Assembly: GCA_013816275.1 (NCBI GenBank)
Contig: JACDER010000143.1
Location: 1-5,033 of the forward strand
Direction of reading: 5' to 3'
Origin: Actinomycetota bacterium
Lineage (GTDB): Bacteria; Actinomycetota; Thermoleophilia; Gaiellales; Gaiellaceae
Length of the DNA stretch: 5,033 bases
In this document: one piece after another, positions 4,097 through 5,033 of the stretch
Layout of the letters: each line of letters begins with the position of its first letter
Numbering within the stretch: position 1 is the stretch's first letter
Position numbers and translations under genes: made by a program
Notes under the pieces: model-generated
Databases searched by the model: none
What the model was told of the DNA's origin: nothing
What the model saw: the letters and a program-made list of their open reading frames with translations, nothing else

Positions 4097-5033
4097 ATCG
4101 AGCAGACGCATCGGAAACGGTGCCGGTCGGCGCGCGGAAGTCCCGCCTCCCCGCGGTCCTCCGGGGACGCGACTTCCGCCGCTTCTGGATCGGCGAGACG
4201 GTCTCTCTCTTCGGCGACCAGATCTCGATGATCGCAATGCCTCTGGTCGGCGTCCTCGTGCTGCACGCGAGCGCCGCCGAGATGGGCTACCTGGGCGCGG
4301 CGCTCCTGGTCCCGAACCTGCTCTTTTCGCTGCATGCGGGGGCGTGGGTCGACCGCCACGGACGCCGCCGCCAGGTGATGATCGGCACCGCCCTCGGCCG
4401 CGCCGCCCTCCTCGCCTCGATCCCGCTCGCATACGCATTCGATGTTCTGACGCTCGCCCAGCTGTACGTCGTCAGCTTCGCGCTCGGCACGCTCAGCGTG
4501 TTCTTCTTCGTCTCGTACAGCACGCTCTTCGTCTCGCTGGTGCCGCGCGAGCGATACATGGAGGCGAGCTCGCTCCTGAACGGAAGCCGCGCGTTCTCGT
4601 ACGTCGGCGGCTCGAGCGTCGGAGGCCTGCTCGTTCAGCTCCTCTCGGCGCCGGGCGCGATCGTCGCGGACGCCGTCTCGTTCGTGGTCTCGGCGCTCGC
4701 GCTCAGGTCGATCTCCCCCGTCGAGCCGCCCACCGAAACCGCGGAGCAAGGACATCTGCGGGCCGGTGCGCGCTACATCTGGCGCTCCCCCATCGTGCGG
4801 GCCTCGCTTCTCGCCACCGCGACGATCAACTTCTTCAACTTCGTCTTCTGGGCACTGTTCATCCTGTTCGCGACGCGCGAGCTCGGGGTGGGGGCGAGCG
4901 TGCTCGGTCTCGTGCTCGGTGCGGCCTCGCTAGGGAGCGTGATCGGCTCGCTCGTCACCGGCCGGATCAGCCGCCGGATCGGGATCGGGCGGGCGTTCGC
5001 GCTCGGCTGCGTGCTGTTTCCCGCGCCGCTCGT
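4093..5033 (+). CDS. MFS transporter, EntS/MFS_3-like exporter (3' end outside window)
   Basis: An open frame runs from GTG 4093 to the window edge, giving 313 residues of a protein usually near 400-430. It shows the major facilitator pattern: cytoplasmic N-terminus to about 42; membrane helices beginning near 44 and 66; the loop 2-3 signature GAWVDRHGRRR at 83-93; further hydrophobic segments near 97-115, 122-146, 169-184 and 187-204; a hydrophilic central linker at about 207-230; then the second half with helices near 237-262 and 267-290 and a second RISRRIGIGR loop at 291-300. The RFWxxxTVSLFGD entry and the overall look resemble EntS/MFS_3-type exporters of siderophores or drugs; the substrate cannot be read from sequence. 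GGGGA at 4082-4086, six bases before the GTG, supports the start, as does the 4-base overlap with the stub ORF. It is probably co-transcribed with the peptidase and regulator. Confidence 0.9.
   Translation, partial: MNRADASETVPVGARKSRLPAVLRGRDFRRFWIGETVSLFGDQISMIAMPLVGVLVLHASAAEMGYLGAALLVPNLLFSLHAGAWVDRHGRRRQVMIGTALGRAALLASIPLAYAFDVLTLAQLYVVSFALGTLSVFFFVSYSTLFVSLVPRERYMEASSLLNGSRAFSYVGGSSVGGLLVQLLSAPGAIVADAVSFVVSALALRSISPVEPPTETAEQGHLRAGARYIWRSPIVRASLLATATINFFNFVFWALFILFATRELGVGASVLGLVLGAASLGSVIGSLVTGRISRRIGIGRAFALGCVLFPAPL
4134..4179 (+). other. Nested inverted repeat inside the MFS gene start
   Basis: GCGGAAGTC (4134-4142) pairs perfectly with GACTTCCGC (4171-4179), and inside it TCCCCG (4148-4153) pairs with CGGGGA (4162-4167) around an 8-base loop. 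The hairpin would form in the mRNA about 40 bases after the start codon. In such GC-rich DNA one 9-bp inverted repeat could occur by chance; the nested second stem makes it slightly more notable. Confidence 0.35.

Noticed and set aside
3916..4755. Long minus-strand open frame opposite the MFS gene
   Set aside because: Highly charged, Arg/Glu-rich translation without domains; the + strand shows clear membrane helices and the MFS loop signature.

Overview
High-GC bacterial chromosome with the codon use and dense, overlapping gene packing of an actinobacterium. A putative ribosomal protein S1 tail followed directly by coaE is a common actinobacterial order. The overall style (Glu/Ala-rich S1 tail, short Slt-type transglycosylase, M29 peptidase, HicB-like ribbon-helix-helix protein beside a DUF4097 protein) would fit a deep-branching class such as Thermoleophilia, but that assignment is inference. 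Every supported gene is on the + strand.

Left block (1-1389), housekeeping and envelope: the acidic C-terminal tail of a protein that is probably ribosomal protein S1 (ends 174), dephospho-CoA kinase coaE (179-844), and a membrane-anchored lytic transglycosylase (841-1389) that overlaps coaE by four bases (GTGA). The end of coaE carries a GC-rich palindrome and encodes a tail beyond the usual kinase fold.

Switch region (1387-1445): the one real intergenic gap and the most AT-rich patch of the window. It holds a consensus TTGACA box and two perfect 18-bp palindromes sharing one base. These form regularly spaced TGATGTCA-type boxes running into the start codon of the next gene, so this looks like a promoter with a multi-box operator.

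Right block (1443 to beyond 5033), apparently one transcription unit: a 150-aa protein with a C-terminal ribbon-helix-helix DNA-binding domain (probable autorepressor); a 37-aa Arg-rich small ORF with the best Shine-Dalgarno sequence of the window; a 295-aa DUF4097 ('Toastrack'-like) beta-repeat protein with an exact 18-residue period; a 360-aa M29-family aminopeptidase; a 35-aa ORF that is the N-terminal stub of an MFS transporter; and a full-looking MFS exporter cut by the window end. Neighbours overlap by 4 bases or are separated by at most 11 bases, so the regulator may control the DUF4097 protein and also the peptidase and exporter.

The best candidate for something undescribed is the regulator / small ORF / DUF4097 module with its phased operator. 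Second is the MFS stub held between two 4-base overlaps. No RNA genes, CRISPR arrays, insertion sequences or convincing intrinsic terminators were seen. No gene-free stretch exceeds about 55 bases.
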